Positions 9,958-19,440 of a stretch of DNA of 64,000 nt are shown here, piece by piece. A model generated the notes under the pieces. It saw only the letters and a program-made list of their open reading frames with translations. It was not told where the DNA came from and ran no database searches. The position numbers were made by a program, and so were the translations under genes. Source of the DNA: Hydractinia symbiolongicarpus (taxonomy: Eukaryota; Cnidaria; Hydrozoa; Anthoathecata; Hydractiniidae); contig NC_079878.1 in NCBI RefSeq assembly GCF_029227915.1, positions 14,880,001 to 14,944,000 on the forward strand. Direction: 5' to 3'. Position 1 is the stretch's first letter, and the number at the start of each line of letters is the position of its first letter.

Positions 9958-11645
9958 TACTCACACTGTTGTTCTGTAATGTTGCTGTGCATGAAAGTGA
10001 AATAAAAGTGTGTTAGCTCAGGCAAAGTAATTCTGTTCCATTTTTCCTTTTGAAAAACTATTGTTTCCACATGTCGGTCAACTTTTGTATAAACAATAAA
10101 ATCAATTTCATTGACTTGTGTTACTGCCATCACACCTTGACATTGGTGAAAATAATTATGTCTTTCTTTGAGTTTTGGCTTGCCATTCGATATTTGTAAA
10201 AAAAAATTTTTATCTTTGCATGCGTCAGAAATAGAGCAATCCTTTTTTGAATATGGGCACTTCACCTCAATCAATCGAGCATTCCCATTCAAAGTTGTTG
10301 CGCCATCAGGACTTGCACCTAACCACGGCCATTTTGGATTAATAACGAAACCACATTTTTCGACTTCAATATTTTTCTCGGTTTGATACCAGTTTAGAGC
10401 ATTAACTTCATTTTCTAAGCCCCATTTGCAGGCCTCTGATGTAAAGTTTTTATTTTTATTTAGACATTTTTGTAATATGCTTTTTGGATGTATATTTTTT
10501 CTTCTATTTATAATAGATCCAAAATTGGATGATGTTATGCGTTTCTTTCTTTCTGTGTACCACATATCACATTTATACTGAGTACATGTGGATTTTTCTA
10601 TGTCTCGAACTTGTTCGGCATTGACATGAATGAAATTGTTTACAAATGACTTTTGCTCATCTGATAACTCTGCTATTTCTGGTTCAAAGTCAAGAGCCTG
10701 CAAAAATAAATTAACTGTCGGACGTAATTCAACTGTTTCACTGTTTGTCTGTTCAAAATTAAATTCTTTTATAGATGTGTCATAAAATGATGATGGTTTA
10801 TAGTCATTTCCTTGTAATAAATATGCCATTGAAGTTCCTTGCCCTATTTCAAATAAGTCTGTCGCTAATTTTTTGACTTTTTCGGTTGAGGGCTCATGTG
10901 CAAACAGTGGTGTAGAACAAAATTTTCTATTTCCTGTGACCAACGGTCTTTTGCGACTTTCATTTGTGTCTTTCGTAAGGTCTGCTTTCTCGAATGCCAT
11001 TGCAGAAAATTTTATTGGTGCAGAATTTGCACTTTCTCCAGGTACATGCCATTTTTGTAACAAATCTGTGCATGTCTTGTCATCAGGGACAATTTTTAAG
11101 TCCAACTGTTTGTATTCAACCAATTGAAATAGAACTGCTGCGACATGCTTACAGCATCCTCCTGCTCCAGCTTTACATAAACATTTCGCATACAAAATAT
11201 CACCACTTCTTTGACACAGGTGGACATAAACAGAATATTTTTCTCTTTTCATGGAAGCAGCTACAAAACATTTCACAAGAAAAGTTAATTTTTCAGCCAT
11301 AACATTACTTTTAACTCTCACTTTCTTCACGTAGCTCTCCTTGAATAGTTGGTATCCAAGAATTTTATGCTTTGTAGCACCCTTCGGCTTGCTATCACAG
11401 CTATTTCCAAGAACTAAATATTGGTGAATTTTCTCCTGGGTGATCGAAGGCATAGCTGCAAGATCAGTTGACCATTGACTTATATCTTCGTGTGTTCTTT
11501 CCTCCACTTCTTCGTCCCTCTCGGCATTTGTTAATTCTTTAAAAACAGGTCTTGGTACCACACAAGAGCTTTGAGAAAAGCTAGGCCCAAGATCTGTAGA
11601 GCTTAAAATTATATCTAAATCTGTATCCTTATTTATTACTTCCAT
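9957..11645 (-). CDS. SWIM zinc finger / YqaJ-type nuclease of a DNA transposon
   Basis: One uninterrupted frame of 562 codons from the ATG at 11,645. The frame is open 13 codons further but without an ATG, and a spliced upstream exon is possible through an AG near 11,680. Residues 155-167 form a SWIM finger, CLCKAGAGGCCKH (CxC...CxH). Residues about 355-535 form a YqaJ/lambda-exonuclease-like domain: KRITSSNFGS, GLENEVNALNWY, WLGASPDG (Asp447) and LIEVKCPYS (Glu460, Lys462). All expected catalytic residues are present. The family digests or processes double-stranded DNA ends; SWIM fingers bind nucleic acid or protein. Its partner is the convergent transposase at 8,560-9,868, and both lie inside perfect terminal repeats. 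A role in processing excised ends or gapped donor sites is inference. The intact frame beside a deleted transposase is notable. Confidence 0.85.
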   Translation of the reverse strand: MEVINKDTDLDIILSSTDLGPSFSQSSCVVPRPVFKELTNAERDEEVEERTHEDISQWSTDLAAMPSITQEKIHQYLVLGNSCDSKPKGATKHKILGYQLFKESYVKKVRVKSNVMAEKLTFLVKCFVAASMKREKYSVYVHLCQRSGDILYAKCLCKAGAGGCCKHVAAVLFQLVEYKQLDLKIVPDDKTCTDLLQKWHVPGESANSAPIKFSAMAFEKADLTKDTNESRKRPLVTGNRKFCSTPLFAHEPSTEKVKKLATDLFEIGQGTSMAYLLQGNDYKPSSFYDTSIKEFNFEQTNSETVELRPTVNLFLQALDFEPEIAELSDEQKSFVNNFIHVNAEQVRDIEKSTCTQYKCDMWYTERKKRITSSNFGSIINRRKNIHPKSILQKCLNKNKNFTSEACKWGLENEVNALNWYQTEKNIEVEKCGFVINPKWPWLGASPDGATTLNGNARLIEVKCPYSKKDCSISDACKDKNFFLQISNGKPKLKERHNYFHQCQGVMAVTQVNEIDFIVYTKVDRHVETIVFQKEKWNRITLPELTHFYFTFMHSNITEQQCE

Positions 11646-11854
11646 TTCGACTTCTTTCACTCCTAAAACCTCACTAACTAACAATATTTAAATGTTTACA
11701 TCAATAACACGGGTTTTGGATAAGGGAGATAATGATTTTCTTGAGGAGATTTGAAAATTATCACAAACAATAACGGCTTTTTGTTATTATCGCCACAATA
11801 AAAAGAATGCTGTTATTTATTTACAAACTCTCGCTTCTGGGAGGGAAAACTGTA

Positions 11855-11909
11855 GAATACAACTACCATAATGCATTGCGAATTAGCCGTATAGAGGGAA
11901 CGGGGAATT
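11855..11909 (-). repeat. Right terminal inverted repeat (55 bp)
   Basis: Exact reverse complement of 8,469-8,523. The outer flank is AATT then GAACCATTC. Confidence 0.95.
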
Positions 11910-11944
11910 GAACCATTCGCGCTCATAGCTCGCAATGGCTGATG

Positions 11945-12035
11945 GTTTTCAACCTCGTACCCGGATTCCTTTTCTCTTTTGACTACCAAGGCACAAGTAA
12001 AAGAGACAGAGTTCTGGAAGCGATGTGAATGGGAC
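11945..12035. repeat. Dispersed CCTCGT..CC..G repeat fragment
   Basis: TTTTCAACCTCGTACCCGG followed by CTTTTCTCTTTTG matches the pattern at 26,215-26,260 (AACCTCGTCCCCAGGACC, CTTTTCGC) and more weakly the hairpin at 49,471-49,557. This looks like a short dispersed family. Confidence 0.4.
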
Positions 12036-12379
12036 AACGAGACAAGCTGCTTGCATTAAAACAATAGGCTACCGCACCACGCGTGTTTTGTTGAGTATTC
12101 CCTGGGGGCTGGGGGCTAAAATTAACACTTCTTTAACACTACTATGCAAACGACGCTTTTGTAACAACACATACACATACACATTTTCTTTAAAAGGAAA
12201 AAGATAGCGCACAGTACGGTCATGTTAAGTTGTGTCAAGATGTTAATTTTTTTGTACTTGTATTTGCTATCAAGAAACCTCCTCACGGTTGTGAATTGTT
12301 CAAAGATGGTTATGCAATTCGTGATAATATTATTCTGAAAGAAGACAGTTATGTGTACCCTTCTTTATGGCAATATAAT

Positions 12380-15323
12380 ATGGATAAACGTACATTTTAT
12401 CGCCAGGGATATTTCTTCAAATTGTTATTGTTGTTATCTGGGGATATCGAGATCTACCCTGGACCATTTGTTCCCGAACTTAGCAATCTCTTGAAAAATA
12501 AAGCATGGTTCATCAAAATGTTCGGGGGTGATTTGGTAACAAACCTTATATCGAATTTATTACCGACAATCATAAAAACATCGACAGTATTTCCCTCAGT
12601 GAAACACATATCGCTTCTACAGATTTATATCGGTATGAAATTCTGGGGTATCAGTTTCACAGTAGACCCCGCAATCGTGCCTCTGGTGGAGGTGTTGGAG
12701 CGTATATATCATCGAATATTACGTGTGAGCGACGCCTGGATTTAGAGAACGAAAATATCGAACTTATGTGGCTGGAAATTCAACTGAATAATGCAAAGAA
12801 CTTTTTTGTTGGAGTCATTTATCGACCCCCGGATCCTTCCAACTTTCTGCCGAAAAACTTCAACCAACCTTTATCAGATAATTTAACTAAAACGATTTCG
12901 GAATCAAAAGAAGTTATTCTAATGGGAGATGTAAATGTTTACTATTTAGACAAGAAATCGAATATTGAATTCAAAACGATCTTGAATTTACATGGTCTGA
13001 AGCATCTCATAACAGCACCCACGAAAATAACGAAAGATACAAGAACATTGATAGATATTATTGCTACTACTAATTATCAAAACGTCAAATGTTCGTGCAC
13101 TATTCCGTCCGGTATAGCTGATCATGAAATGGTTGGATGCATTAGGAAAGCTAATCACAGTAAATATGTGCCAAAAACAATCACAGTCCGTGATTACAGA
13201 AATTACGATCCTGATTCTGCATGTAACGATCTAAACTCAAAGGACTGGAAGTACTTCTATTCCTTGAAAGACGTAAACTCAGCATGGAATGTTTTCTACG
13301 ACTACCTTATTAATACGATCAACGTTCATGCTTCTAAAATCTCGCGACGAATTAAGGGCAAAGCTTGCCCATGGATGACCCCTGAAATCAAAGGCCTCGT
13401 GGCGGAGAGAGATTGCAGTTTTCGTTAAAGCAGGAAGACGAAAAAAGAAGCTGATATATCTATGTATAAAAACTTGAGAAATCGAGTCAACATTCTTGTT
13501 CGCAAGGCTATATCAATATATAACAAAAACTTATTAGCCGAACATAAAAATGACCCTAGTAAATTTTGGTCGGTTATAAAGTCTATTTATGATGTCAAAG
13601 GGAAATCTAAAATTGTTGACCGGACTTTTACTGTCGATGGAGTGGAAACATCTGACAAACGCTCAATTGCAAATGGATTTTGTACATACTTTTCCAAAAT
13701 CATTGGTCTCCTCAAAAATATTTCTTTCCCATTAGTAAATCTTACATGGACTTACCGTATCAGACCACCAAGAAGGACTAATGCAACTTTCAAGTTCAAA
13801 TACGTCTCCAAAGTTGAAGTGGAGTCTTACCTGAAATCAATCAAGCGAAACAAAACAACTGGATTGGACGACTTGCCCGCTGGATTTCTTAAGGATACTG
13901 CAAAAATTATATCATCACCACTATCACATTTGATCAACACGTCTTTAGAATCAGGACTAGTACCAACACCATGGAAAGCTGCCAAAGTGAACCCAGTTTT
14001 TAAATCAGGATCCAAGAATGACTTCGGAAACTATCGGCCAATTTCGATCTTGCCAATTGTATCGAAAATTATCGAAAAAGCGGTACAAAAGCAACTTACA
14101 GCATTTCTGGAGGGAAGTAAGTTATTATCGAAAAATCAATTCGGTTTTCGATCAAAAAGATCAACTGAACTAGCTACCACTTTTCTTCTGGACGATATAA
14201 GAATATCTGTTGATAGTGGCCATGTTGTTGGAGCAGTTTTTGTAGATCTCACAAAGGCATTTGACACTTTAAGTCTTGCCGAATTCCAATCAAAATTAGC
14301 TGCTTACGGTGTACAGGATAATGAATTATCTTGGTTTTCGGACTACCTTTTTAACCGAAAGCAGTCAGTGGTATACGGTGGTCAAAATTCCAATTCACAA
14401 TCAGTTACATCTAGTGTTCCTGAAGGATCATTTCTTGGACCACTCTATTTTTACTGTACTTGAATGACGTTGGTGATAACATAATGCATAGTAATATAAT
14501 ACACTACGCAGATGACACCGTCCTTTACTGGAAAAGACTTATATGAATTGAGCCAAAGCTGTCTACAGATTTCTCAGCCTTATGTAACTGGTGTGCAGAT
14601 AACGAGCTCTTAATCAACATGAAAAAGAACAAAACTGAAGTCATGATGTTCGGTACAGCCCAAAGATTATCTAAGCTGCCAAGAATAATCGAATTGAAAT
14701 ATCAGTATGGCATCATTAACGTTACTACCTCATATAAATACATGGGTATCAAAATGGACAGTACCTTGAACTTAAACAGCCAGTTTGATACTAGTTATAA
14801 GAAAGCAAGTGCACGTCTCAACCTCTTGGCAAGATTACGAAATCACATGGACATTGACACAGTTAATGCTATCTACAGAACTATGGTCCTCCCGATGTTC
14901 AAATACTGTAGTCTTGTACAAATGAAAAAAACACCAACGCAACTGAAACAGCTCTCCTTTCAAACGTAGCATACTTATGCTACGTTTGAAAGGAGAGCTG
15001 CACGTATATTTTGAAACACTGACGATTCAAAACTACCAACAATTCAAGGCTTCTGGAAGAGAACAGCCTGCGAATTTGTTCGAAAGCGCCTTGATGATAT
15101 GATATGTGAAAACTTTCACAACTTCTTCGAGAAAGTTAATCATTCCTTCGCGACGAGAAACAACAATGTATCTTTACGTTTTCCCGCCCTGCGAACGGAG
15201 TATGGAAAACGGTCCAGTGGGTTTATGGCTGCAAAAATTTACAATGAACTTCCTATAAATATCAGAAATGAATTGTCATTTACTAAATTTTCATTATTAT
15301 TAAAAGAGCACCTTATTAGCTAA
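12380..15323 (+). pseudogene. LINE endonuclease-reverse transcriptase with degenerate 2A leader
   Basis: From an ATG at 12,380 the first 29 residues end in LLLLLSGDIEIYPGP, a 2A-like peptide whose NPGP has become YPGP (12,455-12,466). Endonuclease follows: a SETH motif after a frameshift near 12,600, VGVIYRPPDP, LMGDVNVYYL (GDFN altered to GDVN, about 12,925) and GIADHEMVG (SDH altered to ADH, about 13,110). The reverse transcriptase runs from about 13,800: YRPISILPIVSKIIEK, NQFGFRSKRSTELATTF and FVDLTKAFDTL. A break at 14,460 is followed by HYADDTVLYW (about 14,500). The C-terminal part lies at 14,619-14,969 and 15,099-15,323 (YNELPINIRNELSFTKF). At least four breaks make it inactive. Confidence 0.8.
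14949..15000. repeat. 25-bp perfect inverted repeat inside the LINE
   Basis: Arms 14,949-14,973 and 14,976-15,000 are exact reverse complements with only a 2-base loop. The right arm fits the LINE coding sequence (FERRAAR...), while the left arm makes a frame end. It looks like a snap-back duplication rather than an original part of the element. Confidence 0.8.
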
Positions 15324-15940
15324 TATCTAATGTTACCATTCTACTATATATATATATATATGTTATATTTTATTTCAGTTTAGTTTAAAGTTTATCCATG
15401 ATTTCATCCTTTCATTTCCTCGTTTTTTGTTTTGCCATTCTTTAGTTCCCTTCAAATTCAAACTTTCTATTTTCTCATCCTATTTTGTTCAACATTATAA
15501 CATTTTAGCTACGCATTTCTATAAGTTATATATATAGTTACATATATATAGTTACATACTGCTATATGATGAAAGAAGACTACCTCAATTTTCTATGTTT
15601 TTGGTATGTCTTTTTGTATTGTATATTAATTATTTATATTTTGAAGTTTATTACTAATAGTTTTTCCCTGTGATTTAGTCGATGATTCACCTCATGAGTT
15701 CCTCATTCTAAGGATTTTTACTTCAATTTATTTCTAAATTTTGGTTCTGTCTGTTTTTAGCTATTGTGACAGTTTTAGTTTCAGTCTTTTGTTTTTACAG
15801 TTTTATGCGTTTTCATTCCTCATATTTATTTTTATATTTGCTTTTGTTTTTATATTACACAGGACACATATGGGAAACAGCATTATATGTTGATATGTAA
15901 ATATCCTGTAAATAAATAAAATAAAATTTTTAAAGATAAA

Positions 15941-16944
15941 ATTAAAATTTTTTTAAACGTCCAATGATTCTGACATGTTCTATAAATTATAGACACTTTA
16001 CCTTCAGTTATATTAAAATGCATAACTTTTTTTATTTACACTACCAAGTTTCAATTTCATCAATACTAGTAGAAGGTGATTTTTAAATGAGAAATAATTT
16101 AAAACTTTCTTGGCTGTCCGAGTTACAATTTATAATAACTATTCAAATAAGGCAGGTTTTTAAATAACCGTCAAGAAATTTAACCTCTTTTTTTAATATT
16201 ATAATAGTCTAATAGTTTACGCTTCAAAGTCATCCGATTTTTTTTTGAATAAAAAAAAGTTTAAAAAGTAAAAGAAGCTAAACTAGCTAGATAGCTGCAT
16301 TGTTTATTTGACTTTCTTGCCATTTGTCTCTACGAATCAGCGCTACCCATCGCTTTCTTTAATGTGCACTGGTTTGTGTCTTATCTGAAGGTATTCTGTA
16401 AATCTTGGTATTCTCCTTTGTCCTTCGGTTTGAACAAATTTTGTATAATTATAGGTAAAATGGAAGTTTGATGTTTAGTTGTTGTCTCAACTGGAAAGGC
16501 GCTAAAAAGCGCAATGAAAAGACATTTATTAACAAGAAGCCCTGCGGCGTAAAGATTTTCGCCATTACCAATAATCTGAGTAAAGTACTGAACTTTGAAG
16601 AAGACTGAGTAATATGGGGGAACAAAATCATTAAATTTTCTAAAATTTTCAAATTCAATTTTTGATTATTATTAAAACTGTAAATCATAGCTAACTTAAG
16701 TTACGTAAACTTCATTTCTGTATAAGAACAAATTTAAAAGAAAACAATAAACCTGAAACGATTTTTCTTTTCCTCTAAAACCCCACTTGGAAAATATGTT
16801 TTAAGGTGGTACTATTACCTTTCACCAAAAGTATTCAGCCTCAACAATTCCTCTTTAAATTGAAAGTCATGAATATCCATCCATCCATCCATCCATCCAT
16901 ATTTAATATTGAAGAAAATTTTTTTCATTTGAGGTAGGCAATGG
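15941..16944. other. No gene seen; (CCAT)n microsatellite
   Basis: AT-rich sequence with a CCAT run at 16,876-16,900. The short minus-strand frame at 16,449-16,688 shows no recognisable domain. Confidence 0.5.
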
Positions 16945-17185
16945 GAGAGGAAAATCGCTTTATTTTTGTGCGATAATCAAGCGGTGGTATATGTCTTGAC
17001 CTCTGTCCTTAATACCTCTATTCTGTTGAGCGAACCAAGTGTTTCTGCTGTCTTAAAAATTTTATATATTCCAGGACTTATGTACTGGAAAAAGCTAACA
17101 ACGCAGCTCACGCGTTATCCAGATTTTTTTCAAAATTTTATCGCCTGAATAAATTCCCGATTCTTGCAACCGCTGTCGAATAAAC
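16945..17185 (+). pseudogene. DIRS-like retroelement RNase H fragment
   Basis: The frame gives FLCDNQAVVYVLTSV at 16,960, the D-N-x-A-V-V motif of the RNase H/connection region in DIRS-type and related retroelements. YIPG follows near 17,073. After a one-base shift, LEKANNAAHALSRFFSKFYR (from about 17,083) matches the usual IPG.xNxxAdaLSR tail. Only this end of the polyprotein is present; no tyrosine recombinase is visible. Confidence 0.6.
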
Positions 17186-17189
17186 AGAA

Positions 17190-18317
17190 TTATGGCACGA
17201 ACGGACACCTGGTTAAAATATCGTCACTTCAGGTAATCGTATCGAATCCCATGACGCAAGCTCGGTCACCTATTCTTAAAGGAATGGTGCATATTCTTTA
17301 ATAGCAATCTTTATTGCTACCCTCACGGTAGAGATGGGTGCGGAGATGGGAGTCCACTTATCACGGTGGTTACAAGTAACCCAGGCAATGATTTCTGCCG
17401 GCTTTAGACCACTGTGAGGATGATAACGTATTGGATTTCAGACGGTATCCTTTAGAATCGGTCCATACATCCACGTATTAATTCTTATACAACATTAACT
17501 AATCATGTTCTTTTAATTTGTTTTAGCATAATATTCAAAACCTAAGTTTTTTACCCAGCAATGAGATGCGACATTAACGGTTAGTGTATTATTTACTCGT
17601 ATTCTAGCAAGCAACTTGTACATTTACAGGCTTTGTGTCAGGGAAGGGTTTTTTCGTGGTGGGAATGAAGATTCTACTTACTCTCTCGCCTGTAAATATG
17701 ATCAATTCAGAGAATGCGAGTAAAGCAAGGGCGCAGCTAGAGATACGCCAAAAATTGGTAAAATTGGCCTGAAATAAAATCAAATTTTACAAAGCATTTT
17801 GTAAAAAATAACTACATCCTCAGGTTATTAAAATCAAATTTAAAATCTTTTTATACAAGTATAATCACATCTAATTACACGAAGTAAAAACACGAGAAAA
17901 TAACCAGGAAAGATAAAACAGAAGCAAGACTACAAACCTGAAACAATTATAAAAGTAAGGTTCATGAAATTGATGTCTTTTTAGTCATTTAAAGAAGGCT
18001 CTTGTGATGTAAAGCCTGGGATATTTTACGCTTTTTTGTTTCCTTTGAAGCTTTTGTATAACCTGGCCATAACAGTTTGCTTTAGAGTTCAAAAAAAGCT
18101 GGAATAATTGCTTCTTTTTCTCTGGTTTAAAGGCGTTGGTTTGGGCCTCAACAAATCGTTATGGATAACCAGCGTTTTTAGATTTCGTTAGTGTTTTTAC
18201 TTCGTGTAATTAGGTGTAATTATACTTATTTTAATTCTAAGAATGTACTTACCTGAAGATGTAACTATTTGTCAGGAAAAGCTTTGTAGAAGTTTATTTA
18301 ATGAATGTGTTTTTAAA
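17190..18317. other. No gene seen
   Basis: Neither strand shows a domain, splice-consistent exon or repeat that I can name. Base composition is ordinary for the window. Confidence 0.45.
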
Positions 18318-18680
18318 AAATTAAATACGGAAGATGTCGTCGAATGATTTTTTGAGTCGTCGAATGGTTTGTGGACTCGTCGAATTTGTCCAGTCGTCGA
18401 ATGGCTTATCGACTTGTCTAATGGCTTGTAGACTCGTCGAATGGTTTGATGGTTTATCAAATATTCAAATGGTTTGATTGTTTGTCGAATCCCAAATGAT
18501 TTGTCGAGTCGTCGAATGGCTTACCAAGCCGTCAATGGTTTATCGACTCCTCGAATGGTTTGTGGACTTGTCGGATAATTTGTCGAGTCGTCGAATGGCT
18601 TATTGAGTCGTCGAATATTTTGTCGAATCGTCAAATGGTTTTATGGCTTGTCGAATTGTCAAATAGTTTCATGGTTTGTA
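18318..18680. repeat. GTCGAATGGTTTGT degenerate satellite
   Basis: About 17 loosely conserved copies of a 17-21 base unit near GACTCGTCGAATGGTTTGTG fill the block. Units vary in length and sequence, so this is an old array. The minus-strand frame at 18,272-18,460 is a by-product of the repeat. Confidence 0.75.
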
Positions 18681-19116
18681 AGTTAGTGCTTTAGAAAAAC
18701 TTAGAAATGCTTACTAAACACGAGGCAAATTAACCTAAAATTGTTTGTTAAAACCAATGAAAAGAATTTTTACTTTACTAGTTTATACTACTGATATTTT
18801 ATGTTAGAATATGGTCAACATAATTACCACTATGTATTTTCAACCCTAGAATGCTTAATTCAATTACTCTTTTCATAACGGTTTGTGGAAGGTATCTTGT
18901 ATTTCCTATGGAGCTCTTTGGAGCAAATAAAGTACAGTATTGCTTTTTTTAAAAAATTCTAGCTATTTTGTAGCAATAGTTTATACTATTTACACAATAT
19001 TTTTTAAGAAAACAAATATTAAGTCGCTTGTTTTACCAAATATGTTCCCCACAACCAATTTTACTATTGCATTTTTAAGTGAATCGTCCTTGTACTTGAC
19101 TCCAATCACTAATGCG

Positions 19117-19440
19117 CTACCATATTACCAGATTGCATAAAGCAAACACGACAAGAAAAACTTTCCACCATTTTGTTTGCAAACGTAAGGTAGTCGAAAG
19201 GACAGTTGGTTTTTCTGTCGTTAAATCCACAACTTTTTTTATAACGGAAACTAACTTTTTCCTAGAAACGGAAGTTCCGACAATAAACTGATACTCGGCT
19301 GCATCTTTGAAGTTCAAGTCTTTAATTTCAAGTTTCGACAGCCAGCCATCCTCTGTTTGCTGTGAATTTTCGATACTTATGCGACCTTTTGCAATGTTTG
19401 CGATTTTTCCGCCGTCTTTTGTCCAATGTAAATCACTTTC
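19117..19440 (-). CDS. Last exon: Ig-like domain half and C-terminal hydrophobic tail
   Basis: The acceptor TTTATTTTAG precedes GAAAGTGATTTACATTGG in phase 0. The exon encodes HWTKDGGKIANIAK and LEIKDLNFKDAAEYQF, the W...D-x-A-x-Y pattern of an Ig fold. A basic/Thr-rich linker follows, then WWKVFLVVFALCNLVIW and a TAG. The tail is hydrophobic to the last residue, which suits a GPI-anchor signal or a membrane segment with no cytoplasmic domain. Confidence 0.75.
   Translation of the reverse strand, partial: ESDLHWTKDGGKIANIAKGRISIENSQQTEDGWLSKLEIKDLNFKDAAEYQFIVGTSVSRKKLVSVIKKVVDLTTEKPTVLSTTLRLQTKWWKVFLVVFALCNLVIW

Larger units (their letters stand above)
8469..11909. mobile_element. THAP/DDE + SWIM-YqaJ DNA transposon (ISL2EU-like), complete ends
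   Basis: A 55-bp sequence at 8,469-8,523 is repeated exactly as its reverse complement at 11,855-11,909, enclosing 3.4 kb. Inside are a plus-strand THAP-DDE transposase gene and a convergent minus-strand gene for a SWIM/YqaJ protein; nothing else lies between. AATT is present at both outer edges, so a 2-bp AT or 4-bp AATT target duplication is possible but cannot be separated from the repeat end. The pairing of a DDE transposase with a YqaJ nuclease is what I recall for the Repbase superfamily ISL2EU. Perfect repeats imply recent movement, although the transposase carries an internal deletion. Confidence 0.85.
12040..15935 (+). mobile_element. Near-complete LINE (Jockey/CR1/L2-type) with 2A-like leader
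   Basis: The element runs from a short 5' untranslated part through endonuclease and reverse transcriptase to an A-rich tail with AATAAA repeats at about 15,910-15,930. The coding sequence is one original ORF now split by frameshifts and stops. The last 3' bases (GGACACATAT...AACAGC...TATCC.GTA.AAATA) are shared with the truncated LINE ending near 25,485, which supports placing the 3' end here. Exact target duplications were not found. Confidence 0.75.

Noticed and set aside
18318-18680. CRISPR-like array
   Set aside because: Units are degenerate and adjoin each other without distinct spacers; it is a satellite.
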